NCBI GenBank assembly: GCA_021791635.1
Contig: JAJYWF010000012.1
Span: 1 to 38,892, forward strand
Direction of reading: 5' to 3'
DNA length: 38,892 nucleotides
Source of the DNA: Actinomycetes bacterium
GTDB lineage: Bacteria > Actinomycetota > Acidimicrobiia > Acidimicrobiales > RAAP-2
Both the position numbers and the translations under genes were made by a program. The notes below the pieces were generated by a model. That model worked only from the letters and a program-made list of their open reading frames with translations, had not been told where the DNA came from and did not search any database. Positions 23,993 to 30,615 of this stretch are shown in pieces. Within the stretch, counting starts at the first letter, position 1; the number at the start of each line of letters is the position of its first letter.

Positions 23993-24646
23993 TTGAACAT
24001 CGCCGTCATCGCCACGACGTTCGCTCTGGTGGCGGTGGCCGAGCTCCCGGACAAGACGATGATCGCCACTTTGGTGATGGGGAGCCGGTCGCGCCCCCTG
24101 CCGGTCTGGATCGGGGCATCGGGTGCGTTCTTGGTCCATGTATCCCTGGCCGTGGCCGCCGGTCGCCTGCTCGAGCTCCTCCCGCACCGTGCACTCGACG
24201 CGATCATCACGGTGCTGTTCCTGGCCGGGGCGGTGTACCTCCTGGTGATCCCCGAACGGAGCGAAGAGGAGAAGGGGACCGCCGAGGTCGGGGACCTGGC
24301 CGAAGGGACCGCCGAGGTCGGGGGACCGGCCGAGGGGACCGCCGAGGTCGGGGGGCCGGCGCCGACTCCGGGCACCTCCAGGATCGTGGCCACGGCCTTC
24401 GGGGTCATCCTGGTCGGCGAGTTCGGCGACCTGACCCAGCTGCTCACGGTCAACTTGGTGGCTCGCTACCACCAACCCTTCTCGGTGTTCACCGGGGCGC
24501 TAGCAGCTCTCGTGGCCGTGGCCGCCCTGGGCGCGTTCGGCGGGAGAGCGCTCCTGCGGTTCGTGCCACTGGGGGTCATCCGGAGGGTCGGCGGAGTGGT
24601 CCTGACCGGCTTCGCCGCCTACGGCATCTACTCTCTGGTGCGATGA
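23993..24646 (+). CDS. GDT1/TMEM165 (UPF0016) family membrane transporter
   Basis: A 217-residue membrane protein with two homologous halves of three helices. The signature E-x-G-D-[KR]-[ST] appears as AELPDKT (about 17-23) in the first half and GEFGDLTQ in the second. In each copy one position departs from the textbook motif. The family exports or imports Mn2+ or Ca2+ in exchange for protons; Mn2+ homeostasis is the usual bacterial role. The loop between the halves carries three copies of GTAEVGxxAx. The start is TTG at 23993; alternatives are not obvious. Its stop overlaps the methyltransferase start as ATGA. Confidence 0.85.
   Translation: MNIAVIATTFALVAVAELPDKTMIATLVMGSRSRPLPVWIGASGAFLVHVSLAVAAGRLLELLPHRALDAIITVLFLAGAVYLLVIPERSEEEKGTAEVGDLAEGTAEVGGPAEGTAEVGGPAPTPGTSRIVATAFGVILVGEFGDLTQLLTVNLVARYHQPFSVFTGALAALVAVAALGAFGGRALLRFVPLGVIRRVGGVVLTGFAAYGIYSLVR
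24275..24364 (+). repeat. Three 30-bp tandem repeats within the GDT1 gene
   Basis: Units at 24275-24304, 24305-24334 and 24335-24364 each begin GGGACCGCCGAGGTCGGGG and encode GTAEVGDLAE, GTAEVGGPAE and GTAEVGGPAP. The period is a multiple of three, so copy-number changes would only alter the length of the cytoplasmic or periplasmic loop. Confidence 0.85.
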
Positions 24647-25365
24647 CCAACGCGGGGACCGGATCGAGCACCCGATCGTCGCGCCCCAGGACCGCCGAAC
24701 TGGTGCGCCGGGCACGGGAGACGCGGGGGTTCATGCCTGACGACGAAGGGGAGGCATTGCTCCATGCCGCCGTCCGGGCCGGGCGATCTTGGGAGGGCCG
24801 GGGCGCCAGGTCAGCGGTGATGGTGGAGATCGGCGCCTGGTGTGGCAAGTCCACCTTGTACCTCGGAGCCGCGGCCGAGGCCACCGGCGCCGTGTTGTTC
24901 AGCGTGGACCACCACCGAGGCTCAGAGGAGAACCAGGTCGGGTGGGAGCACCACGACGCCGACCTGGTCGATCCTCTCGACGGACGGCTGGACACGCTTC
25001 CCCACTGGCGACGGGCGGTCGACGGAGCGGGCCTGGACCGCACGGTCGTGGGGGTGGTGGGTGATTCCGCCGTCGTGGCTGCCTGCTGGGGCACCTCGAT
25101 CGCCCTGTGCTTCATCGACGGCGGACACGGCGAGGAGCCGGCCTGGGCCGACTTTCGTGGGTGGACGCCGCACGTCGCCACCGGTGGATGGCTGGCCATC
25201 CACGACGTGTTCCCCGACCCGGCCGACGGCGGAAGGCCCCCCTACGAGCTGTGGCGCGCCGCGCTCGACTCAGGCGAGTGGGTCGAAGACGGCGAGTGCG
25301 GCAGCCTCCGGATCCTGCGGCGGGTAGCCGGCGGCCCGGGGACCCGGTCCGACCGGAAGGAGTAG
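24643..25365 (+). CDS. Class I SAM-dependent methyltransferase (Methyltransf_24-like)
   Basis: A 240-residue methyltransferase. The SAM-binding strand reads VMVEIGAWCGKSTLYLGAAAE (about 62-82), a variant with CGKST in place of the usual glycine loop, followed by LFSVDHHRGSEENQVGWEHH. The later motif is LCFIDGGHGEEPAWADFRGWTPHVATGGWLAIHDVF, typical of the CmcI/Methyltransf_24 group that modifies sugars and natural products. The SAM fold is clear but the substrate is unknown. It starts at the ATGA overlap with the GDT1 gene and converges on a minus-strand operon containing a GT4 glycosyltransferase and another methyltransferase. A shared pathway is plausible. Confidence 0.85.
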   Translation: MTNAGTGSSTRSSRPRTAELVRRARETRGFMPDDEGEALLHAAVRAGRSWEGRGARSAVMVEIGAWCGKSTLYLGAAAEATGAVLFSVDHHRGSEENQVGWEHHDADLVDPLDGRLDTLPHWRRAVDGAGLDRTVVGVVGDSAVVAACWGTSIALCFIDGGHGEEPAWADFRGWTPHVATGGWLAIHDVFPDPADGGRPPYELWRAALDSGEWVEDGECGSLRILRRVAGGPGTRSDRKE

Positions 25366-25380
25366 CCGGTCGGCGAGAGA

Positions 25381-25401
25381 CCGGAGTGGCCTCTCCTCCG
25401 G
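25381..25401. terminator. Hairpin between convergent genes
   Basis: CCGGAG (25381-25386) pairs with CTCCGG (25396-25401) around a 9-nt loop in the 37-bp gap between two convergent stop codons. No T-run follows. It is a plausible bidirectional terminator. Confidence 0.4.
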
Positions 25402-25402
25402 C

Positions 25403-26524
25403 TCATCCTCGGGCCGTGCGGCCGGCGGTGCAGCCGTCGGAAGCCGCCGGCGAGCAGTGTGACTCAGCCAAGTCAAGGCCGGCCCACAATCCCTCTCCCC
25501 GGAAGAGGCCGGCCGCCCGGGACGTGCTCGACAACGCGTCGGCGGCCAGCACGATGGCGGCTGCAGTGTACGTGGTGCGCTCGCCGGTGGGGAACGACAC
25601 GGTGTCGGGGTAGACGAGCCCGGTCCAGTACGAGCCGTCGGGGAGCCGGAGCTCCTGGGCCGCGGCGAAGAGCTCCCGGGCCGTCTGGTCCAGTCCCAAC
25701 GCGTCCAGCGCCATCACGCACTCGGCCGTCTCGGCGGCGGTGACCCAGTCGTTGGTGGCCACGCAACGGACGCCGTGACCGCCCATGACGAAGGTGTCCC
25801 ACTGGCGGGCCATGCGGTCCCGCCCGGCAGCGCCGTCCACCGCTCCCGAGAGCATCGGGTAGTACCAGTCCATTGCGAACTCCGCCTTCGGAGCGAAAGC
25901 AGAGGGATGGTGGGCCACGGCATGGCCGAGGCGACCGGCGGCGAGCTCCCAATCGGGGCGGTCCTTGCCCAGACGCTCGGCGGCGGCCACCCCGCACCGC
26001 AGGCTGTGGTAGATCGACGACGACCCGGTGAGCAGGGCGTAGCTCTCGGGGCGCCCGGAACCGTCGAGCGACCACCGGATGGAGCCGTCGGGCTGTTGCC
26101 AGCGCAGGACGAAATCGAGAGCCTGTTCCATCGTCGGCCACATCCTGCGCAGGAGGTCGTCAGTGCCGGTGACCAGATGGTGATGCCAGAGCCCGGCGGC
26201 CACGTAAGCACAGACATTGGTGTCCAGTCGGGGGTCTTTGACTCCGTGGGCCAAGTAGTAGTTGAACCAGCTCCCGTCGGCCATCTGGTGCTCGGCCAGC
26301 CAGCCGTAGGCCCGCTCAGCCTCGTCGTGGAGCCCGCAGACCGACAGAGCCATGGCGGCTTCCACGTGGTTCCACGGATCACAGTGCCCCCCGGGGAACC
26401 ACGGGATCATCCCGTTGGGGAGTTGCACCTCGGCGATCGAGCAGGCGGTCGCCATGACGTCCGAGGCGCTCAGGATGCCGGGCACCTGTGGGATCGAAGT
26501 GGAGCGTGCTTGATCGGTGGTCAC
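25403..26524 (-). CDS. Alpha/alpha-toroid protein (prenyltransferase/terpene-cyclase-like)
   Basis: A 373-residue all-helical protein. Four spaced motifs, QLPNGMIPW (34-42), QMADGSW (80-86), QQPDGSIRW (143-151) and RLPDGSYW (293-300), recall the QW-type repeats of squalene-cyclase/prenyltransferase toroids. GGHCDPWNHVEAAMAL (45-60) and NDWVTAAETAECVMAL are well-formed helix pairs. Database entries of this kind are often called prenyltransferase, but I see neither the DxDD motif of cyclases nor a clear zinc site, and glycoside-processing enzymes share the fold. It starts at the GTGA overlap with the upstream methyltransferase and is the last gene of the GT4-methyltransferase-toroid operon. Confidence 0.78.
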   Translation of the reverse strand: MTTDQARSTSIPQVPGILSASDVMATACSIAEVQLPNGMIPWFPGGHCDPWNHVEAAMALSVCGLHDEAERAYGWLAEHQMADGSWFNYYLAHGVKDPRLDTNVCAYVAAGLWHHHLVTGTDDLLRRMWPTMEQALDFVLRWQQPDGSIRWSLDGSGRPESYALLTGSSSIYHSLRCGVAAAERLGKDRPDWELAAGRLGHAVAHHPSAFAPKAEFAMDWYYPMLSGAVDGAAGRDRMARQWDTFVMGGHGVRCVATNDWVTAAETAECVMALDALGLDQTARELFAAAQELRLPDGSYWTGLVYPDTVSFPTGERTTYTAAAIVLAADALSSTSRAAGLFRGEGLWAGLDLAESHCSPAASDGCTAGRTARG

Positions 26525-27345
26525 GCCGCGGACACCTTCACTGGAGCCACCGGAGCCACCGGAGCCCCCTCACGTCGTCCCTCCGGCTCCGGCTCTGGCT
26601 CCGCGGCGCCACCGGGAGTGCCGGCCTCGACCTCGGGCTTCGAGACGTAGACCACCAGGCTCTTGCCCATCACCGGGCTCAGCACCCGGTCAGCAACCCG
26701 GGTGAGCCGAGGAGCCTTCACGATGTCCCACACCAGGAGGCGGTGGTAGGCGGCGACCAGCGGGTTCGTGTCGTTCGTGGTCCCGACCAGGCACTTCAAC
26801 CACCAGTAGGGAGAGTGGAGCCCGTGGGCGTGGTGGTGGTCCACCGGCGCCAGCCCGACGGACGTCAGGCGTCGCTCCAGCACTCCCCGTCGGTAGATAC
26901 GGACGTGCCCCCCGGGGACGTCGTGGTAGGCGTCAGACAGCGTCCAGTTCACGAGCTCGGGTCCGCAACGCGGCACGGTCACGGCCATGGACCCCCCGGG
27001 GCGGAGCACCCGGGCCAGCTCGGCCATGGCCGCCGTGTCGTCAGGGATGTGCTCGAGCACTTCGGAGGCGATCACCCTGTCGAACGCCCCATCGGGGAAC
27101 GGAAGGTGAAGGGCATCGCCCTGCACCGCACCGGCCCGGACGCCGCCGGCCTCCAGCTCACCGGCGTCCACCATGGCCCCGAACGTGGCCCTCACCCCGG
27201 CAACCTCGTCGGCACCGGCGTCGAGGGCCACGACCGCCGCCCCCCGCCGTGCTGCTTCGAACGCGTGCCGCCCGAACCCGCACCCGAGGTCCAGCAGACG
27301 ATCGCCGCTCCGCACACCCAGCCGGTCGTAGTCGACGGTCAGCAC
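26521..27345 (-). CDS. Class I SAM-dependent methyltransferase
   Basis: A 274-residue methyltransferase of the Methyltransf_11 type. Motif I is LLDLGCGFGRHAFEAARRG (18-36), the acidic residue closing strand 2 is in VVALDAG, and motif II/III parts are FDRVIASEVLEHIPDD and LARVLRPGGSMAVTVP. The C-terminal part, YWWLKCLVGTTNDTNPLVAAYHRLLVWDIVK, is unlike simple methyltransferases and may bind a lipid or glycan acceptor. It ends in a low-complexity tail of EPEPEPEGR and VAPVAPVK words. It overlaps the upstream glycosyltransferase by 7 bp and the downstream toroid gene by GTGA, so all three are one translational unit. Confidence 0.88.
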   Translation of the reverse strand: MLTVDYDRLGVRSGDRLLDLGCGFGRHAFEAARRGAAVVALDAGADEVAGVRATFGAMVDAGELEAGGVRAGAVQGDALHLPFPDGAFDRVIASEVLEHIPDDTAAMAELARVLRPGGSMAVTVPRCGPELVNWTLSDAYHDVPGGHVRIYRRGVLERRLTSVGLAPVDHHHAHGLHSPYWWLKCLVGTTNDTNPLVAAYHRLLVWDIVKAPRLTRVADRVLSPVMGKSLVVYVSKPEVEAGTPGGAAEPEPEPEGRREGAPVAPVAPVKVSAA

Positions 27346-28784
27346 GATGCCTGGCCCACCTGGGTGACGGTGGCAGGAGCGGGGGCGCCGGCCGCCGCGG
27401 GGGCGCCGGCCGAAGCGTGGTCACCGGTAGCCGCCGAAGCGTCACGCCCGGCCAGGAGAGCCGAGTAGCACTCGGCCGTGCCCTTGGCCGTGACTTGCCA
27501 AGTGAAACGGTGGAGCACTCGATCCCGGCCGGCCCTGCCCAGGCGCTCGCGCAAGTCGGGATCGTCGAGGCAACGCCCGATGGCTGCGGCCAGCGCCTCG
27601 GGATCGTCGGGCGGAACCAGGAGACCCGTCTCCCCGTCGCGCCCGACGACTTCGGGGAGGGCACCACCGGTCGTGGCCACGACCGGCACTCCGCAGGCCA
27701 TGGCCTCGACCGCCGGGAGCGAGAACCCCTCGTACAAAGACGGCACCACAGCCACCTCGGCTTCGGCGTAGGCCCGGGCCAGCTCGGCGTCGCTGATGCC
27801 GCTCACGCAGCGGACATGGGCCCGGAGGCCCAACCGCTCGATGGTGCGGTCCACACGCCCTCCCGGCCGGGGGCGACCGATCACCATCAGCTCAACCCTC
27901 CTCTCGGTGAGGAGCTTCGCCAGCGCTTCGAGCAACGGGACGAGCCCTTTCATGGGGACGTCGCTGGAAGTGGTCACCATGAGGCGGCCGGGAACCTTGG
28001 CCACCCCGACCTGGGGCCGGAACACGGTGTGGTCCACGCCGACGGGGACCACCGTCATCCGGTCGGGGTCCACACCCATCTGGGCGGTGATGTCACGCCG
28101 GGAGGACTGCGACACGGTCACGATGGCCGGGAGGCGACGAGCGACACGGACCTGCATCCGCAAGAACCCAAACCACCTCCGGGTCGTCACCCGCTGCCAG
28201 GGGTTGGTCGTGTGACCGAGAGCCAGCTGACGGTCCACGGTGATGGGGTGGTGCAGCGTGGTGAGCAGCGGCCACCCGTCTTCGACGATGCCCAGCATCC
28301 CCGAGCCCAGGCACTGGTTGTCGTGCACCAGGTCGAATTCGCCTAGCCGCTGCTGGAGCAACCGTCGCACCCGGAGCGAGTACGCCCACGGCTCCCCGAA
28401 GCCGGCCGTGCACATCACACCGAACTCGAGGGCGTCGTAGCGATCGCCGAACTCCCGGGGGTGAGGAACACGGAAAGGGTCGGGATCGCGGTACAGGTCG
28501 AGCCCGGGCACCGGGGTGAACCCGACGCCCTCGTCCAGCTCGGGCCAGGGCTGTCCGGCCAGGACCTCCACCGAGTGCCCGAGAGCCACGAGCTCGCGCG
28601 TCAGGTGTCGCGTGTAGACCCCCTGGCCGCCGCAGCGGGGGTTCCCCCGGTAGATGAGAAAGGCCACTCGGAGCCCACCGGGCTCGGGTGGTCGGGCCGG
28701 CACGCTGGGCGGTACCTGGATCTGGGTCGACCGTTCCCAGCTCTCGCGCATCTGGAGCCACTTCTGGCGCGGCGTCTTAGGCAT
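27339..28784 (-). CDS. GT4-family glycosyltransferase
   Basis: A 481-residue GT-B retaining glycosyltransferase. The N-terminal domain has RVAFLIYRGNPRCGGQGVYTRHLTRELVALGHSVEVL (about 40-76). The C-terminal donor domain has VGVDHTVFRP, VPSLYEGFSLPAVEAMACGVPVVATTGGALPEV with the E-x7-E signature, and TGLLVPPDDPEALAAAI. It has no membrane helix; such enzymes act on the cytoplasmic side of the membrane. An Ala/Gly/Pro tail (ASAGAPAAAGAPAPATV) follows the domain. I use the ATG at 28784 (MPKTPRQKWLQM), which has GGGAG about 8 nt upstream, rather than the longer frame to 28892. It is the first gene of the three-gene operon. Confidence 0.92.
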   Translation of the reverse strand: MPKTPRQKWLQMRESWERSTQIQVPPSVPARPPEPGGLRVAFLIYRGNPRCGGQGVYTRHLTRELVALGHSVEVLAGQPWPELDEGVGFTPVPGLDLYRDPDPFRVPHPREFGDRYDALEFGVMCTAGFGEPWAYSLRVRRLLQQRLGEFDLVHDNQCLGSGMLGIVEDGWPLLTTLHHPITVDRQLALGHTTNPWQRVTTRRWFGFLRMQVRVARRLPAIVTVSQSSRRDITAQMGVDPDRMTVVPVGVDHTVFRPQVGVAKVPGRLMVTTSSDVPMKGLVPLLEALAKLLTERRVELMVIGRPRPGGRVDRTIERLGLRAHVRCVSGISDAELARAYAEAEVAVVPSLYEGFSLPAVEAMACGVPVVATTGGALPEVVGRDGETGLLVPPDDPEALAAAIGRCLDDPDLRERLGRAGRDRVLHRFTWQVTAKGTAECYSALLAGRDASAATGDHASAGAPAAAGAPAPATVTQVGQASC

Positions 28785-28886
28785 CCGACACTCCCGGCCC
28801 TGGCACCATGACCGCACAGCCTCCCCCGACCAGCACATCTGGTGCAAACACACCGTGGCTCCCGGCGTGTCACCTGGGCACCGAGT

Positions 28887-28898
28887 CGTCACGTGACG
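28887..28898. promoter_or_regulatory. 12-bp perfect palindrome in a divergent promoter region
   Basis: CGTCACGTGACG is perfectly symmetrical. It lies 103 bp before the glycosyltransferase start and 68 bp before the PRC/MgtE-N/CBS gene start, within the only intergenic space between the two divergent operons. The size suits a dimeric repressor such as a TetR- or GntR-type protein, but none is encoded nearby. Confidence 0.45.
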
Positions 28899-28953
28899 TT
28901 CACAAAAATGCTTCTGAACAGGGGCGATGTGGCCCGCCAGGCGCCAGAGCCGC

Positions 28954-28959
28954 TACAGT
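28954..28959 (+). promoter_or_regulatory. Candidate -10 element (TACAGT) of the PRC/MgtE-N/CBS gene
   Basis: TACAGT ends 7 nt before the ATG at 28967 with no Shine-Dalgarno sequence between. It supports this start and a leaderless message. Confidence 0.5.
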
Positions 28960-28966
28960 TCGCCCT

Positions 28967-30280
28967 ATGGAGACGCCGTCCACCACCAGCACGACGCGAG
29001 TGGACACGGCCGAGGTACCCGCCATCGAGCTGCTCCACCTCTCAAGCGTCATCGGCCGACCGCTGGTCGACCGGACCGGAGATCGCCTGGGGCGCGTCAG
29101 GGATCTCATCGTCAGGGTCGGGACCAGCCCCCACCCTCCGGTGGTGGGCCTCGTCGTCCGCATCGGCGGGCGCGATCTGTTCGTGCCAATCGCCAAGATC
29201 GCCGGGCTCCGGCCGGGAAAAGCCGAGTTCGAGGGTGAGCGCGTCGACCTACGTCGCTTCGAGCGGCGTCCCGGTGAGCTGCTCCTGGCCCGGGACCTCA
29301 TGGCGCGCCACTTGATCAACTTCGTAGGTGGGCGCCTCATCAGGGCCAACGAGATCGAGCTGGCCCGTATCGACGGGACCTGGGAGGTCGTGGGGGTGGA
29401 CCCCTCCAGTCGCCCGGTCCTGCGGCGCCTGCTGCCCGGGCGCACGGGCGAGCGCGTGGCCCCCGGTTCCCTGGTGGACTGGGCGAGCATCGAGCCCTTC
29501 GTGGCACACGTCCCCTCGGCCCGACTGCACATCCCGTACCGCAAGCTGGCCCGACTCCATCCGGCCCAGATCGCCGACCTGGTCGAAGCGGCGTCCCACG
29601 AGGAGGGCGAGGAGATCATCGAGGCGGTCGGACGTGACCGCGAGCTCGAAGCCGACGTATTCGAGGAGCTCGACACCGAGCACCAGCTGGAGTTCATCGA
29701 CAGTCGCGCCGATGCCGACGCCGCCCGACTACTGGCCTCGATGGCTCCAGACGCCGCCGCAGACTTGATCGCCGAAGTGGACCAGGAACGCCGGCTGCCA
29801 ATCCTCAACCTGCTGCCCGAGCCCCAGCGCCGCAAGGTGCGCTCGCTGCTCAGCTACAACCCTGAGACGGCCGGTGGCCTCATGAGCCCGGACTTCCTCG
29901 CCCTCCCCGACTCCACCACCGTCGGCGAGACTCTGGCCGCGATCCACGCCAACACGGCACCACCCGAAGCCCTGAACGTGGTGTTCGCCACCGATCCGGG
30001 AGGTGATGTCGTCGGCTCGGTGTCGGCCGTCCGCCTCATCCAAGCCGAGCCATCCCAGCCGCTCTCCGCGGTCGTGCGGCCCAACCTGGCCCACTTGCAT
30101 GCCGACTGGGACCTGGGGGCCACGGTCCGAAAGATGTCCGACTTCAACCTCACGGTGGCGCCGGTCATGGACCACGATCACCACACGATGCTCGGTGTGG
30201 TGACGGTGGACGACGTGATCTCATCCCTCATGCCCAGCGGGTGGCGGCGCGACTTCGGCATCACGGCGGCGGAGGACTGA
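28967..30280 (+). CDS. PRC-barrel, MgtE-N and CBS-pair protein lacking the MgtE channel
   Basis: A 437-residue soluble protein. Residues about 15-165 form one or two PRC-barrel-like beta domains (LSSVIGRPLVDRTGDRLGRVRDLIV; ARDLMARHLINFVGGRLIRANEIEL). About 188-300 match the MgtE N-domain superhelix (LHPAQIADLVEAASHEEGEEIIEAV, LEFIDSRADADAARLLASMAPDAAADLI, RRKVRSLLSYNPETAGGLMSPDF). About 305-430 are a CBS pair ending VVTVDDVISSLMP. In MgtE the N and CBS domains sense cytosolic Mg2+ and lock the pore, but here the five-helix channel is absent. The next gene on the same strand is an NRAMP-type transporter, so this protein probably regulates or docks to it. The gene is preceded by TACAGT, 7 nt before the ATG. 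Confidence 0.88.
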   Translation: METPSTTSTTRVDTAEVPAIELLHLSSVIGRPLVDRTGDRLGRVRDLIVRVGTSPHPPVVGLVVRIGGRDLFVPIAKIAGLRPGKAEFEGERVDLRRFERRPGELLLARDLMARHLINFVGGRLIRANEIELARIDGTWEVVGVDPSSRPVLRRLLPGRTGERVAPGSLVDWASIEPFVAHVPSARLHIPYRKLARLHPAQIADLVEAASHEEGEEIIEAVGRDRELEADVFEELDTEHQLEFIDSRADADAARLLASMAPDAAADLIAEVDQERRLPILNLLPEPQRRKVRSLLSYNPETAGGLMSPDFLALPDSTTVGETLAAIHANTAPPEALNVVFATDPGGDVVGSVSAVRLIQAEPSQPLSAVVRPNLAHLHADWDLGATVRKMSDFNLTVAPVMDHDHHTMLGVVTVDDVISSLMPSGWRRDFGITAAED

Positions 30281-30370
30281 GCGGTGCGGCGCATGCGACG
30301 ACCGCTCTTGTTCCCCCGACGGCATCGTCACCCGTCGCGGCGGGCCGGCGGAAAACCCCCCAGCGCCTAG

Positions 30371-30549
30371 CCGCTTCCCGCGGCGACGGGAGAGCGCTCG
30401 GCACCCTTGGACGTGCCCGGTCGTCCCCCCCGACACAGGGCACCTCGAGGTGCCGGACGGGAAGCGGCGAGCCTCACGAAAGGTGACGGGCGCGAGAGCC
30501 GGTCAGTGAAGACCGCCTTTCCGTTCCGAGGGACCCGCCCACCGGGTCC
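30371..30549 (+). promoter_or_regulatory. Structured leader upstream of the NRAMP-type gene, riboswitch candidate
   Basis: The 335-bp gap 30281-30615 holds no gene but several strong pairings. CCGCTTCCCG (30371-30380) and CGGGAAGCGG (30458-30467) are perfect 10-bp inverted arms. They enclose about 77 nt that include the 16-bp palindrome GGCACCTCGAGGTGCC (30439-30454). Downstream are CGGTC-AGTGAA-GACCG (30500-30515) and GGACCCG-CCCAC-CGGGTCC (30531-30549). GAGGAGG lies next to the NRAMP ATG, so ribosome access could be controlled. I compared it by eye with what I remember of the M-box, yybP-ykoY (Mn2+), NiCo, glycine and ydaO classes and saw no consensus match. If it is functional it may be an undescribed metal-sensing leader. 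Confidence 0.5.
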
Positions 30550-30615
30550 GGGTCGGACACCGCACCCGGCACCCGGGGGGGCACACGTTGGAGACGAAGA
30601 TCGAGGAGGTGAACC

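Noticed and set aside
30281-30615. Assignment of the leader to the M-box or yybP-ykoY class
   Set aside because: I looked for the GUUAGGUGAGGCU-like and GGGGAGUAG-like cores and did not find them. The structure is reported as unassigned instead.
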